From an uncultured Bacteroidales bacterium (GTDB taxonomy: Bacteria; Bacteroidota; Bacteroidia; Bacteroidales; UBA932), in contig CAMNNS010000004.1 of NCBI GenBank assembly GCA_946545765.1, positions 1 through 25,731 on the forward strand: a stretch of DNA of 25,731 nt, in the 5' to 3' direction. Below are positions 1 through 7,975 of this stretch, piece by piece. The translations under genes and the position numbers were made by a program. The notes beneath the pieces are model-generated. The model saw only the letters and a program-made list of their open reading frames with translations, ran no database searches and was not told where the DNA came from. Position 1 is the first letter of the stretch, and every line of letters begins with the position of its first letter.

Positions 1-2
1 AA

Positions 3-209
3 ACGCTCCCATAACCAAAGCAGGGTAATGCAGTTGCGTGGGGCATCATTGCTGAGGCATTCAAGTATGGCTTTGACCAAACTGACGAAAAGCAACGCAG
101 GATGGCTACCGCCTATTTGTTAGAGAAAGTGTCATGGACTGGTATTACTGACTCAATTGTAGTATTTTTAGAATTAACTACCTATTACTTAAAAATGAAG
201 AAGGGCTAA
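3..209 (+). pseudogene. 3' end of an unrecognised gene, partial, probably frame-disrupted
   Basis: The frame ending in TAA at 207-209 reads about 64 plausible residues from base 15, including WGIIAEAFKYGFD, VSWTGITDSIVVFLEL and TTYYLKMKKG at the C-terminus. In-frame TAA at 12-14 blocks it upstream, but the neighbouring frame reads NAPITKAG and stops at 26-28. Dropping one G from the GGG run at 23-25 would join the two frames smoothly. So this is either a true frameshift or a homopolymer error near a contig end. The stretch is visibly more GC-rich than the rest of the window. I do not recognise the family. The 5' part lies outside the window. Confidence 0.35.
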
Positions 210-229
210 CTAAATGTTAGCCCTTTTTG
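201..229 (+). terminator. Rho-independent terminator
   Basis: Perfect 8-bp inverted repeat GGGCTAAC / GTTAGCCC (203-210 and 216-223) with a 5-nt loop, followed by TTTTT at 224-228. The stem starts inside the last codons of the preceding reading frame. On the opposite strand the tail is poor in T, so it mainly serves the plus-strand gene upstream. Confidence 0.85.
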
Positions 230-239
230 TTTATTTGTT

Positions 240-691
240 CTATTTTTCTAATGCACCTCTTGAATTTGAAAATGTAAAATAAGTATCCTTAAATGGCTCA
301 TTATTAAGAGTAAAGTGCCACCACTCCTGATTATAAGGTCTGAATCCAAATTTTATCATAGCCTCCCTAAGTATCTCTCTGTTCTCCTTTTGCCTTGGAG
401 TAATATCTGAATAGTCTGCATGCGATTTCTCACCAAAGAAATCAAAAGTTCCTCCCATATCAACCTCTTTTTCAGTTTTCATATCAAAAATTGTAAGGTC
501 AAATGTGCTTCCTCTGCTATGCCCCGAATGAGAAGCAATATAGCCTAATTTAAACAACTGATTCTTAGGTATTCCAGGGTAGAAATAATCTTTCATTCTT
601 GTCGTGGTATCTTTTTCTGCCCCAAACAATCACTTTCAATTTGAACAAAAAACAAAAGTATAATTATCTGGGATAAATGTTTAAATTTCAT
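240..691 (-). pseudogene. Broken VanX/DdpX-type D-Ala-D-Ala dipeptidase (M15D)
   Basis: The frame 240-629 encodes the C-terminal catalytic part of the family: SGHSRGSTFDLT (zinc His and Asp of the SxHxxGxxxD motif) and NQEWWHFTL (catalytic Glu and last zinc His). Family members also have about 75 residues before this, including the DAYRP arginine motif, and these are absent. Directly upstream, in another frame, an ATG at 689-691 starts a convincing signal peptide (MKFKHLSQIIILLFFVQ) that runs on to a TGA inside the catalytic frame. The only start in the catalytic frame is TTG at 629, just after in-frame stops. This looks like a secreted dipeptidase that lost its N-terminal half through an internal deletion that also shifted frame. 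Such enzymes cleave D-Ala-D-Ala from cell-wall recycling. The remaining piece is unlikely to be active. Confidence 0.75.
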
Positions 692-753
692 AATAGTACC
701 TTAAAAGTCAATCTTATAATTAATTCGCTTAATTATGCTCAATTATATCTCGG

Positions 754-2229
754 TCATAATTCTAACTCACGCTTTAGAGCCTCAGCATATTTGTCTATCC
801 GCTGCATTTGAGCAGGAATATCTATATTCTGAGGGCAGTGAGGTACGCAATGACCACACCCTATACAATGGTCTGCTTGTCTCTCTTTAGAAACAGCCCT
901 ACCATACCCTACTAAAAAAGCTCTTCTTGCTTTTCTGTATATAGGATCTTGTTTGCTTTCAGGCATATTTCCCTCATTGATACATTTGTTAAAATGGAGT
1001 AGTATAGTTGGTATATCTAAGCCATAAGGGCAAGGCATACAATATTTACAATCATTACAAGGTATTGTAGGGTATCTTAATAACGCCTGAGCTGTCTCCT
1101 CTAAGAATTCCATATCATCTTTACTAACAGGTTCCAAAGGGCAATATGAACGCAAATTATCTTGTAGATGTTCCATATATGTCATTCCACTTAAAACAGT
1201 TAGAACCCCCGGGAATGACCCTACCCACCTAAATGCCCAAGAGGCAACACTTCTTTGTGGAGCTCTCTGTTTTAATTTATTTACAATATGGTCATGAACA
1301 TTAGATAATCTACCACCAAGTAGCGGTTCCATGATAACTGCCGGAATCCCCCTCTTGCTTAATTCCCCATATAAATACTCAGCATCTGTATTTCTCGTAT
1401 TTACCTCCTTGGCATGTTTCCAATCTACATAATTCATCTGTATTTGGACAAAATCCCATTGATATTTATCATGATTCTCTAACAACCAATCAAACACTTT
1501 AATATCACCATGATAAGAGAATCCTAAATTTCTAATTCTACCCGCTTTTCTCTCCTCTAAAAGAAAATTTAGAACTCCGTTATCTATATATCTCGAATTA
1601 AAATCTTTCAACCCATCACCCATTCCAACTCCATGAAGAAGATAGTAGTCTATATACTCTACTTGAAGTTTCTTGAAAGAGTTGTGATACATTTCTATAG
1701 AAGCTTTTCTGCTCCAAGTTGACGGGGCAAAGTTTGAGAGTTTTGTTGCCACATAATAGCTCTCTCTATCAACACCTAAATTATTGAGAGCAATACCTGT
1801 AGCCTCCTCAGACTTACCTCTGCAATAAGCAGGTGAGGTGTCATAATAATTAACCCCATGCTCAAACGCAAATTTTATCAATCTATTCCATTGTTCCTGA
1901 TCTATTTCAGAGGAAGACTCCCTTGCACTTGTATTCTCAATTGTTGGTATTCTCATACATCCATAACCCAAGATAGAGACTTTCTCACCACTTTTTGGAT
2001 TTGTTCTATAGGTCATTTTATCTTTAGGTATTTCTGTAGTTGTGTTATATATATCCTCTTCTGAACTCTTTCTCTTACAACCTCCAAAACCAATCCCACC
2101 TACTGTTGCCAAAGTTGCCAATGCAGAAAATGCTCCAACTTTTTTTACAAAACTTCGTCTTGTAAACTCGTGATTATTAGAGTTTTTTACGCTCTTATTC
2201 TCTATGTTATTTTTTATATCTTTATTCAT
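754..2229 (-). CDS. Exported aldo/keto reductase with C-terminal 4Fe-4S ferredoxin domain
   Basis: 491 residues. The N-terminus carries a twin-arginine signal (RRSFVKK, residues 24-30), a hydrophobic stretch and a Cys at 51 that could be a lipid anchor. An aldo/keto reductase barrel follows with the usual tetrad visible: D130, Y135 (YYDTSPAY), K163 (ATKL) and H199 (LLHG). The C-terminus has two cysteine clusters, C391/394/397/400 and C455/458/461/465, typical of a 2x[4Fe-4S] ferredoxin. Known family: AKR-ferredoxin proteins common in Bacteroidota. The substrate is not evident. It lies 49 nt downstream of the membrane polyferredoxin gene in the same direction, suggesting electron transfer between the two at the membrane. 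It ends in TGA, the only standard gene here that clearly does so. Confidence 0.88.
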   Translation of the reverse strand: MNKDIKNNIENKSVKNSNNHEFTRRSFVKKVGAFSALATLATVGGIGFGGCKRKSSEEDIYNTTTEIPKDKMTYRTNPKSGEKVSILGYGCMRIPTIENTSARESSSEIDQEQWNRLIKFAFEHGVNYYDTSPAYCRGKSEEATGIALNNLGVDRESYYVATKLSNFAPSTWSRKASIEMYHNSFKKLQVEYIDYYLLHGVGMGDGLKDFNSRYIDNGVLNFLLEERKAGRIRNLGFSYHGDIKVFDWLLENHDKYQWDFVQIQMNYVDWKHAKEVNTRNTDAEYLYGELSKRGIPAVIMEPLLGGRLSNVHDHIVNKLKQRAPQRSVASWAFRWVGSFPGVLTVLSGMTYMEHLQDNLRSYCPLEPVSKDDMEFLEETAQALLRYPTIPCNDCKYCMPCPYGLDIPTILLHFNKCINEGNMPESKQDPIYRKARRAFLVGYGRAVSKERQADHCIGCGHCVPHCPQNIDIPAQMQRIDKYAEALKRELEL

Positions 2230-2278
2230 CTTGTTGATTTTAAAAAAATTAAAAAGTAAATGTAACTTAGTTCATAGA

Positions 2279-3769
2279 TTATATTACTCTATGAACCTCA
2301 TGCCCTTCTACATATATTGCACTATTTGGTCTTGAAGGACAAACATACTCGCAAGCTCCGCAACCTATACACCGCTCTTCATTAACCACAGGAAATTTTG
2401 GAGAACTATCATCTGTAGGATCTATATTTATCATCTCGATAGCTCCTGCAGGACAATGTCTTGCACAATTTCCACAATGAGTACCATTTATCATTGGCAA
2501 GCAAAGACTTGAATCCCACACAGCATGACCAATTTGAATTGAGCTTTTCTCCTCTTTAGTTATCTTAACAATAGCACCTGCAGGACAAACCTCTGAACAT
2601 TTTGTACACTCAGGTCTGCAATACCCTTTCTCATAAGATGAGCGGGGCTGCATAAGTGTCATTATTTCATTTGATGGTTTTAATACATTATTAGGGCAAA
2701 CGCTAACACACAATTGACACCCCGTACAATGAGATACCATGTTTTTCAAACTTTTTGCCCCAGGAGGGACAATCTTTTTCTCCCTCTCAGGTTCTTGTTT
2801 TTCAACAATCAACTCTAACCCACCATCTACTATTTTATCTTGAGCTTTTAAAATAGAAGCTGTAGTTAAAGCACCAGCTATAGCCATCATTTTTCTTCTC
2901 CCATCATCTACAGCACTACTACCCTCAGCAACCTTTGTCTTCTGATTTTTTTTGCAACTACTTGAATAAGTTAAAGCTGCTTTATTACAAACAGTTATGC
3001 AATCTCCACAAGCAACACATCTACTATAATCTATTTTGTGTTCTTTTATATCTATACACGAAGATTTACAATTCTTAACGCACAAAGAACAGTTTACACA
3101 TTTATCTTTATCTATTATCGGTTTAAAAATAGAAAATCTTGCAAAACAGCCAAGTATTGTCCCTACAGGACATATTGTATTACAATAAGTTCTACCATTT
3201 CTCCATGCAAGAATCAGTAATAAAATAAATGTTGTTATCGCGATAACAAAAGTAGGGATAGATTTTATCCATATCTCCTTACTGTAAAAAGCATAACTCT
3301 CTACCCTCTCTGCAAAATATGCCAAAATATTGTTGAATGAATAATAAACTGGTGCAAATAAGTTCTGTGCTATCCTACCATAAGAGCTATAAGGGGCTAA
3401 AAGGGCTACAAATGAAACTATACCAGCTACTATCGCTATAATAAATAACCCTAATACACCATACCTTAACCAATTTTTAGCTTTTGAATAGGAATATCTG
3501 TTCTTTTTTTGTTTTTTGCCAAACCATGCGAATAAATCTTGCAAAACACCCAAAGGACAAATAATTGAGCAATAAATTCTTCCAAAAATAATTGTTAAGG
3601 CAATTAGTAAAGCAATCACCACAAAATTAAGAGCTAATACAGATGGTAAAAATTGGATTTTTGCCATCCAACCAAATAAACTCTGGATTGTGCCTGTGAA
3701 ATCTAAAAATAAAAGTGTGATTAATAGAAAAAAAACAACTGCAAGTACTCTTCTTATCTTCTTTAGCAT
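2279..3769 (-). CDS. Membrane polyferredoxin, NapH-like N-terminus with NapG-like C-terminus
   Basis: 496 residues. About five hydrophobic segments (near 8-24, 44-62, 102-125, 172-190) with two CxxxCP motifs typical of the NapH/4Fe-4S_5 domain (YCSIICP at 66-71, YCNTICP at 195-201). Next come two [4Fe-4S] motifs (CVNCSLC and CVACGDC, 224-261), a second twin-arginine-like stretch GRRKMMAIAG at 290-299, then further clusters: CTGCQLCVSVCP (348), CTKCSEVCP (388), CGNCARHCP (432) and CIGCGACEYVCP (467). This resembles NapH fused to NapG, implying a quinol-to-ferredoxin electron path. First gene of the pair with the exported aldo/keto reductase. Its promoter is unusually clear. The actual redox partner and direction of electron flow are inferred, not seen. 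Confidence 0.85.
   Translation of the reverse strand: MLKKIRRVLAVVFFLLITLLFLDFTGTIQSLFGWMAKIQFLPSVLALNFVVIALLIALTIIFGRIYCSIICPLGVLQDLFAWFGKKQKKNRYSYSKAKNWLRYGVLGLFIIAIVAGIVSFVALLAPYSSYGRIAQNLFAPVYYSFNNILAYFAERVESYAFYSKEIWIKSIPTFVIAITTFILLLILAWRNGRTYCNTICPVGTILGCFARFSIFKPIIDKDKCVNCSLCVKNCKSSCIDIKEHKIDYSRCVACGDCITVCNKAALTYSSSCKKNQKTKVAEGSSAVDDGRRKMMAIAGALTTASILKAQDKIVDGGLELIVEKQEPEREKKIVPPGAKSLKNMVSHCTGCQLCVSVCPNNVLKPSNEIMTLMQPRSSYEKGYCRPECTKCSEVCPAGAIVKITKEEKSSIQIGHAVWDSSLCLPMINGTHCGNCARHCPAGAIEMINIDPTDDSSPKFPVVNEERCIGCGACEYVCPSRPNSAIYVEGHEVHRVI
3234..3247. repeat. Iterated palindrome TATCGCGATA, site 1
   Basis: 14-bp perfect palindrome GTTATCGCGATAAC inside the polyferredoxin gene, read as V-I-A-I. 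Confidence 0.9.
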
Positions 3770-3794
3770 AATTAAATTATTTATGTGACCTCTA

Positions 3795-3825
3795 CAAATT
3801 TAATTAAATTCCATCTATTATCAAA
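3795..3825 (-). promoter_or_regulatory. Bacteroidota-type promoter of the redox pair
   Basis: On the minus strand TTTG (3822-3825) is followed after exactly 19 nt by TAAATTTG (3795-3802), matching the Bacteroidota primary sigma consensus TTTG-N19-TAnnTTTG. The -7 box lies 25 nt before the start codon of the polyferredoxin gene at 3769. Confidence 0.65.
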
Positions 3826-3989
3826 ATCCCATTATCATATCCAATCAAGCACCACACAAGCTATTCTCGAGAAAATACAATAGTGTTATACCATTGCACA
3901 CTGTGAAAAAATCAAGACAATAAAATGAATCTTTCCAAGTTGTTGGAATTGTTTTTATACTAAATAAGAACTACAAATAAATATCTTAT

Positions 3990-3997
3990 TACCTTTG
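3990..3997 (+). promoter_or_regulatory. Possible -7 box of trkA promoter
   Basis: TACCTTTG matches TAnnTTTG and ends 24 nt before the trkA start. No good -33 TTTG is seen at the expected spacing, so support is only partial. Confidence 0.4.
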
Positions 3998-4021
3998 TAG
4001 CGTAATTTTTATAATTGGAAT

Positions 4022-5383
4022 ATGAGAATAGTAATAGCTGGAGCAGGAGAGGTTGGGAGCCATTTAGCAAAAATGTTATCGCGAGAAGCCAACCAACTTG
4101 TAATAATAGAGAAAGACGAAGAGAGATTAAGTAAAGTTGCAGAACTCGCTGATGTTCTTACTGTTTTAGGTGACCCTACTTCTATTGAGGCTTTACAAAA
4201 AGCAGAAGTAAACAAAGCCGATTTGTTTATTGCAGTAAGCCCTGCACAAGACCAAAATATAAATATCATATCTGCCCTACTTGCTAAAAAGATGGGGGCT
4301 AAAAAAGTTACTGCAAGGATAAATAATGACGAATATACTCAATACGATAATAAAATTATTTTTACTGAACTTGGTATAGACCTTCTTTTTTATCCCGAGA
4401 AGATGGCTGCTTACGAAATCATAGACCTTTTAAAAGAGACTGGTACTACTGAGTTTATGGAATTTTCAAGGGGTAAGCTCCAAATGTTTGTATTTAGATT
4501 AGATGAAGGCTCGCCACTTATAAACAAGAGTGTACAAAATCTCTTAGACTTAGATACTTTAGAAGATGGAATAAGAGATTTTAAGCCAGTTGCAATTGCA
4601 AGAAATGACACTACGATAATTCCAAATTTAGAGACCAAATTTTTACAGGGTGATATAGTTTTCCTCATCTGCACTAAAGAGGGGGTAAAACAACTGATAA
4701 AAATAAGCGGTAAAGATGAGATAGAGATAAAGAATCTCTTGATAATTGGAGGTGGTAGAATTGGCGAACTACTTGCAAGAAAAATGATAAGCAAAGTAGA
4801 TCATATCAAGATTGTGGAGAAAAGAAAAGATAGATGCGAATACTTGGCAGAGATATTGCCTAATGTAATGATTATTAACGGAGACGGAAGAAATACCGAT
4901 TTGCTTTTAGACGAAGATGCAAGTAATTATGATGCTATTTGTGCAGTAACATCATCAAGTGAGACAAATATTCTCTCCTGCGTTGCCCTAAAGAATATGG
5001 GGGTCCCAAAAGTTATAGCAGAGGTGGAAAATATAGAGTATATCAAATTGGCAGAGAATATGGGAGTTGATGCAGTGATCAATAAAAAATTAGTTACTGC
5101 AGGGAGAATTTTTAGATTTACACTTAGCAATAAAGTTAGATCTATTAAGTGTCTAAATGGTTCAGATGCAGAAGTTTTAGAATTTGTCGCCACCCCAAAT
5201 AGTACAATTACAAAAGATATTTTAGGTAATCTCAACTTTCCTAAAGAGGCCATAATTGGGGGAGTTATACGTGGAGAAGAGAGCTTTATTACCAATAGTA
5301 ATACACAAATTAACCCTTACGATAGAGTTGTTGTTTTTGCTCTGCCTCAGGTTCTTGCAAGGATAAATAAATTCTTTGCTTAA
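4022..5383 (+). CDS. trkA: Trk potassium uptake regulatory protein TrkA
   Basis: 453 residues, normal length for TrkA. Two RCK units are visible. The first has a Rossmann NAD-binding glycine motif GAGEVG at 7-12 with an acidic residue ending strand 2 (VIIEKDEE). The second has GGGRIG at 243-248 with VEKRKDR. Each is followed by a TrkA-C-like region. TrkA is a cytoplasmic subunit that gates TrkH/TrkG potassium channels in response to nucleotides. The usual partner trkH is not adjacent: the next gene is convergent and overlaps the last 74 nt. The ATG at 4022 is the first in frame and sits right after a plausible leader without Shine-Dalgarno. Confidence 0.93.
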   Translation: MRIVIAGAGEVGSHLAKMLSREANQLVIIEKDEERLSKVAELADVLTVLGDPTSIEALQKAEVNKADLFIAVSPAQDQNINIISALLAKKMGAKKVTARINNDEYTQYDNKIIFTELGIDLLFYPEKMAAYEIIDLLKETGTTEFMEFSRGKLQMFVFRLDEGSPLINKSVQNLLDLDTLEDGIRDFKPVAIARNDTTIIPNLETKFLQGDIVFLICTKEGVKQLIKISGKDEIEIKNLLIIGGGRIGELLARKMISKVDHIKIVEKRKDRCEYLAEILPNVMIINGDGRNTDLLLDEDASNYDAICAVTSSSETNILSCVALKNMGVPKVIAEVENIEYIKLAENMGVDAVINKKLVTAGRIFRFTLSNKVRSIKCLNGSDAEVLEFVATPNSTITKDILGNLNFPKEAIIGGVIRGEESFITNSNTQINPYDRVVVFALPQVLARINKFFA

Positions 5384-5903
5384 TTTTATTTGCCCAAATA
5401 GTTTTAGATTTTGCGACCACTCTCTTAAAAGTTCTTAAATCGGAAAAACCACTTTTTAGAGCTAAATGAGTTATCTCTCTACTTGTTAGCATGGGCTTTT
5501 CCCCCTCTTCTAAAGTCTCGGGTAGAGTACCCTTTTCTTCTTCCATTATTTTGCAAAAATACTCTAATCTCAAATTATTTATATAGTTTCTAAAACCATC
5601 TCTTTTTGCCATTACATTAGACATATAAGTTCTATTACTCCCCACTATCATAGATAGTTTTGTAAGACTTAGATTTGGGTCTAAAAAAACTTTTCTCTTC
5701 TCTATCACCCTCTCTAATCTTTTGTCTATATCCTCTAAAGTTTTTATTCTAAGACTTATCTCCCGTTCTATTTCTTTAATTTCATTAACCTCATGAATTA
5801 TTTTCTCCTTTAGTTCAGAACTCTTCTTAACCCTCTCTTGAAGAGATTTTTTAGAAAATATCTTTACTATTTTCCCAAAAAATAAAGATGATGATTTTTT
5901 CAT
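5310..5903 (-). CDS. AraC-type HTH regulator with N-terminal coiled coil
   Basis: 197 residues. Residues about 20-75 are a charged, heptad-like helix (LKEKIIHEVNEIKEIEREIS). The C-terminal half resembles an AraC/HTH_18 domain: LSLTKLSMIVGSNRTYMSNVM for the first HTH, then LEYFCKIMEE, and REITHLALKSGFSDLRTFKRVV for the second HTH. An insert of roughly 15 residues rich in E, G and P separates the two halves. There is no membrane segment, unlike many Bacteroidota AraC proteins with long sensor domains. The last about 24 codons run antisense through the end of trkA, and they look like a read-on tail beyond the DNA-binding domain. Targets unknown. A hairpin terminator of the upstream operon separates it from yitT. 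Confidence 0.7.
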   Translation of the reverse strand: MKKSSSLFFGKIVKIFSKKSLQERVKKSSELKEKIIHEVNEIKEIEREISLRIKTLEDIDKRLERVIEKRKVFLDPNLSLTKLSMIVGSNRTYMSNVMAKRDGFRNYINNLRLEYFCKIMEEEKGTLPETLEEGEKPMLTSREITHLALKSGFSDLRTFKRVVAKSKTIWANKIKQRIYLSLQEPEAEQKQQLYRKG

Positions 5904-5936
5904 AATGTAGTTAATTTGAATAGATACAACTAACTA

Positions 5937-5944
5937 CAAAAATA
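5937..5944 (-). promoter_or_regulatory. Possible -7 box of the AraC-type gene
   Basis: Minus-strand TATTTTTG matches TAnnTTTG, 33 nt before the start at 5903. It coincides with the T-rich tail of the adjacent hairpin, so it may be only terminator sequence. Confidence 0.3.
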
Positions 5945-5974
5945 TTTGCCACCTCACAAGTAAGATGGCAAATT
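5937..5974 (-). terminator. Terminator of the leuS-yitT-yitT operon
   Basis: Ten-bp inverted repeat, TTTGCCATCT / AGGTGGCAAA on the minus strand (5963-5972 and 5945-5954) with one G-U pair and an 8-nt loop, followed by TATTTTTG. It lies about 60 nt after the stop codon of the second yitT. Confidence 0.6.
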
Positions 5975-6031
5975 GTAAAAAATAATATTAAAATTGTTTT
6001 TCTTAATAAATGCAATAACAAAGTGGAGGAT

Positions 6032-6970
6032 TTATTTAACCAATTGTTGAAATCCTTGACCGTAAACTCCAGTTACAGGGCTCATTGCAAGAAAGGCATT
6101 CTTATCTATATCCCTAATCATAGTTTGTACACTATTAACCTCCGCTTTGTGAATTATCACCATCAACATTTTATTCATCTTCTTAGTGTACCAACCTTCG
6201 CCATCAATAACTGTAACTCCACGCCCCATTTTTTTAGTTATTTCATCTGCTATTTTTTCATATTCAGAAGAGAAAATATAGACTTGAACCGATTGTCTGC
6301 TACCTGCAATAACCATATCTACAATAGTAGAGCAAGCAGCCACCAACATATAACCATACAAAACAGTAGCAAGACGCATACCCCAAGTCTCCTTAAATAT
6401 CTCTCCATTCTCTCCAACTATATCTGCAGCAGGTATAAACAGAGAACATGCTATAATCACCAAATCCATATAAAGGATCATCCTTCCGGGGGCAATATTC
6501 TTATACTTTGCAACAATCAACGCTACTATATCTGTTCCACCTGTACTTCCACCTTGCAAAAATGCTATACCTATTCCCAAACCCGCCATCAAACCGCCAA
6601 ATATTGCTGATATTAATTTGCCGTTACTTATTGCTATCTCTTGTATAAAGTCCTGAGGTATAAACTGTGGAACAAATTGGAAAAATATAGTAGAGATAAA
6701 TATTGCATAAATTGTTTTAGCACCAAAGGCTCTCCCTAACAATTTTATCGCGATAAGGAGTAAAATTATATTTAATGTAAAATAGGATACACTCACAGGG
6801 ATACCAAAAGCGTAATAAAAAATAGAAGATATACCTGTTACTCCGCCACCAACTAACTTATTTGGCAACAAGAAAATCTCCCACCCTAAAACATAGCCTA
6901 AAAGGCTCAATGTGATAATGAAATAAGACTTTACTTCACTTAAAACTTTTTTAAAACTAATATTCAACAT
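6032..6970 (-). CDS. YitT family membrane protein (copy 2)
   Basis: 312 residues. Several hydrophobic segments in the first 200 residues form a YitT/DUF161 membrane region, including GGGVTGISSIFYYAFGIP and GGSTGGTDIVALIVAKY. The soluble C-terminus (IFSSEYEKIADEI, GRGVTVIDGEGWYTKK, VMSPVTGVYGQGF-like end) matches DUF2179. Function of the family is unsettled; it is an inner-membrane protein. It is paralogous to the gene just upstream, from which it is separated by 3 nt, so the two are almost certainly cotranscribed and may form a heteromer (inference). Confidence 0.88.
   Translation of the reverse strand: MLNISFKKVLSEVKSYFIITLSLLGYVLGWEIFLLPNKLVGGGVTGISSIFYYAFGIPVSVSYFTLNIILLLIAIKLLGRAFGAKTIYAIFISTIFFQFVPQFIPQDFIQEIAISNGKLISAIFGGLMAGLGIGIAFLQGGSTGGTDIVALIVAKYKNIAPGRMILYMDLVIIACSLFIPAADIVGENGEIFKETWGMRLATVLYGYMLVAACSTIVDMVIAGSRQSVQVYIFSSEYEKIADEITKKMGRGVTVIDGEGWYTKKMNKMLMVIIHKAEVNSVQTMIRDIDKNAFLAMSPVTGVYGQGFQQLVK
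6745..6756. repeat. Iterated palindrome TATCGCGATA, site 2
   Basis: 12-bp perfect palindrome TTATCGCGATAA inside the second yitT gene. Confidence 0.9.
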
Positions 6971-6973
6971 ATA

Positions 6974-7948
6974 TTATTCTCCATTCAACCATTTCTGAAA
7001 TCTTTTGATTTTACTCTCCCTTTTTTTCCCTTTTCCAACCCCTCTCTTAACATCCTCAAACCCATTCCCATATACTGCATAGACACTCTCTACTGTTATA
7101 AAGGCTTTAGGGTCTACATCTTTTATCGCTCGCGATAGGTCATTTAATTGATTCTTTCTTGCTATAACAACCAACACTTTACTCTCTTTCTTTGTGTACC
7201 AACCTATTGAAGTCAGTGCTGTAACACCTCTTTTTTTGATATTGATTAGCATATCGGCAACCTCCTCATAATTAGAAGAAAATATCTCTAATCTAACAGA
7301 TTGTTGATTGCCTGTAAGAAGTAAATCAACCATATAAGAGAAAGATATTGTAAAAATGTAACCAAAAATAACATCACTTAAATGTTTATCGGGGAGTAAT
7401 AAGATAGAGCCTACAATGCAAAAATCTGCATACATAAATACCTTACCCGGTGAAACTTCATAAAATTTATTTATTATTAGTGCTAATATATCTGTTCCAC
7501 CTGTACTCCCTTTTCTTTTAAATATTGTTGCAATACCAAAGGCACAAATAAAACCTCCAATAATAGGGTTCACTAAATATTTAAGAGCCTCTTCTGGGCT
7601 ATTTACCGGGATAGTACTCAGTCCTAACTTTCCTATCCAACTTATATTAGGAAGTATTGCAAAGAATAATGTAGATAGTATTATACAATAAATTGTTTTA
7701 AAGCTAAATGATTTCCCCAAAACAATAGTTCCAATAATGAGCAATATAGCGTTAATTATCGCAAAATATAGATAAATTGGAATTCCTGTGGCATAATTTA
7801 ATATTGTACATAGACCTACAAGCCCACCGCCAGAAATACCAACAGGGACAACAAACTCTTGCCAACCCCATGTGTAGATTAAAACGCCAAAGGTCATTAA
7901 GATATAATCTAATATAAGCCTTCTGTTTTCCTTAGATAAAGTCATCAA
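6974..7948 (-). CDS. YitT family membrane protein (copy 1)
   Basis: 324 residues with the same architecture as the next gene: DUF161 membrane region (GGGLVGLCTILNYATGIP, GSTGGTDILALIINKF) and a DUF2179 C-terminus (IFSSNYEEVADML, KRGVTALTSIGWYTKKE, VYAVYGNGFEDV). It carries an extra lysine/arginine-rich tail of about 20 residues (GKGKKRESKIKRFQKW). It starts 27 nt after the leuS stop and is followed 3 nt later by its paralogue, so leuS-yitT-yitT reads as one transcript. Role unknown. Confidence 0.88.
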   Translation of the reverse strand: MMTLSKENRRLILDYILMTFGVLIYTWGWQEFVVPVGISGGGLVGLCTILNYATGIPIYLYFAIINAILLIIGTIVLGKSFSFKTIYCIILSTLFFAILPNISWIGKLGLSTIPVNSPEEALKYLVNPIIGGFICAFGIATIFKRKGSTGGTDILALIINKFYEVSPGKVFMYADFCIVGSILLLPDKHLSDVIFGYIFTISFSYMVDLLLTGNQQSVRLEIFSSNYEEVADMLINIKKRGVTALTSIGWYTKKESKVLVVIARKNQLNDLSRAIKDVDPKAFITVESVYAVYGNGFEDVKRGVGKGKKRESKIKRFQKWLNGE

Positions 7949-7975
7949 TTATATGGTATTAATTTATATAACAAT

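Noticed and set aside
4009..5295. Minus-strand open frames over trkA
   Set aside because: They are antisense to a clear TrkA with two glycine-rich NAD motifs and show no family features.
6023..6610. Plus-strand open frame over the second yitT
   Set aside because: It is a shadow of a gene with clear family motifs on the minus strand.
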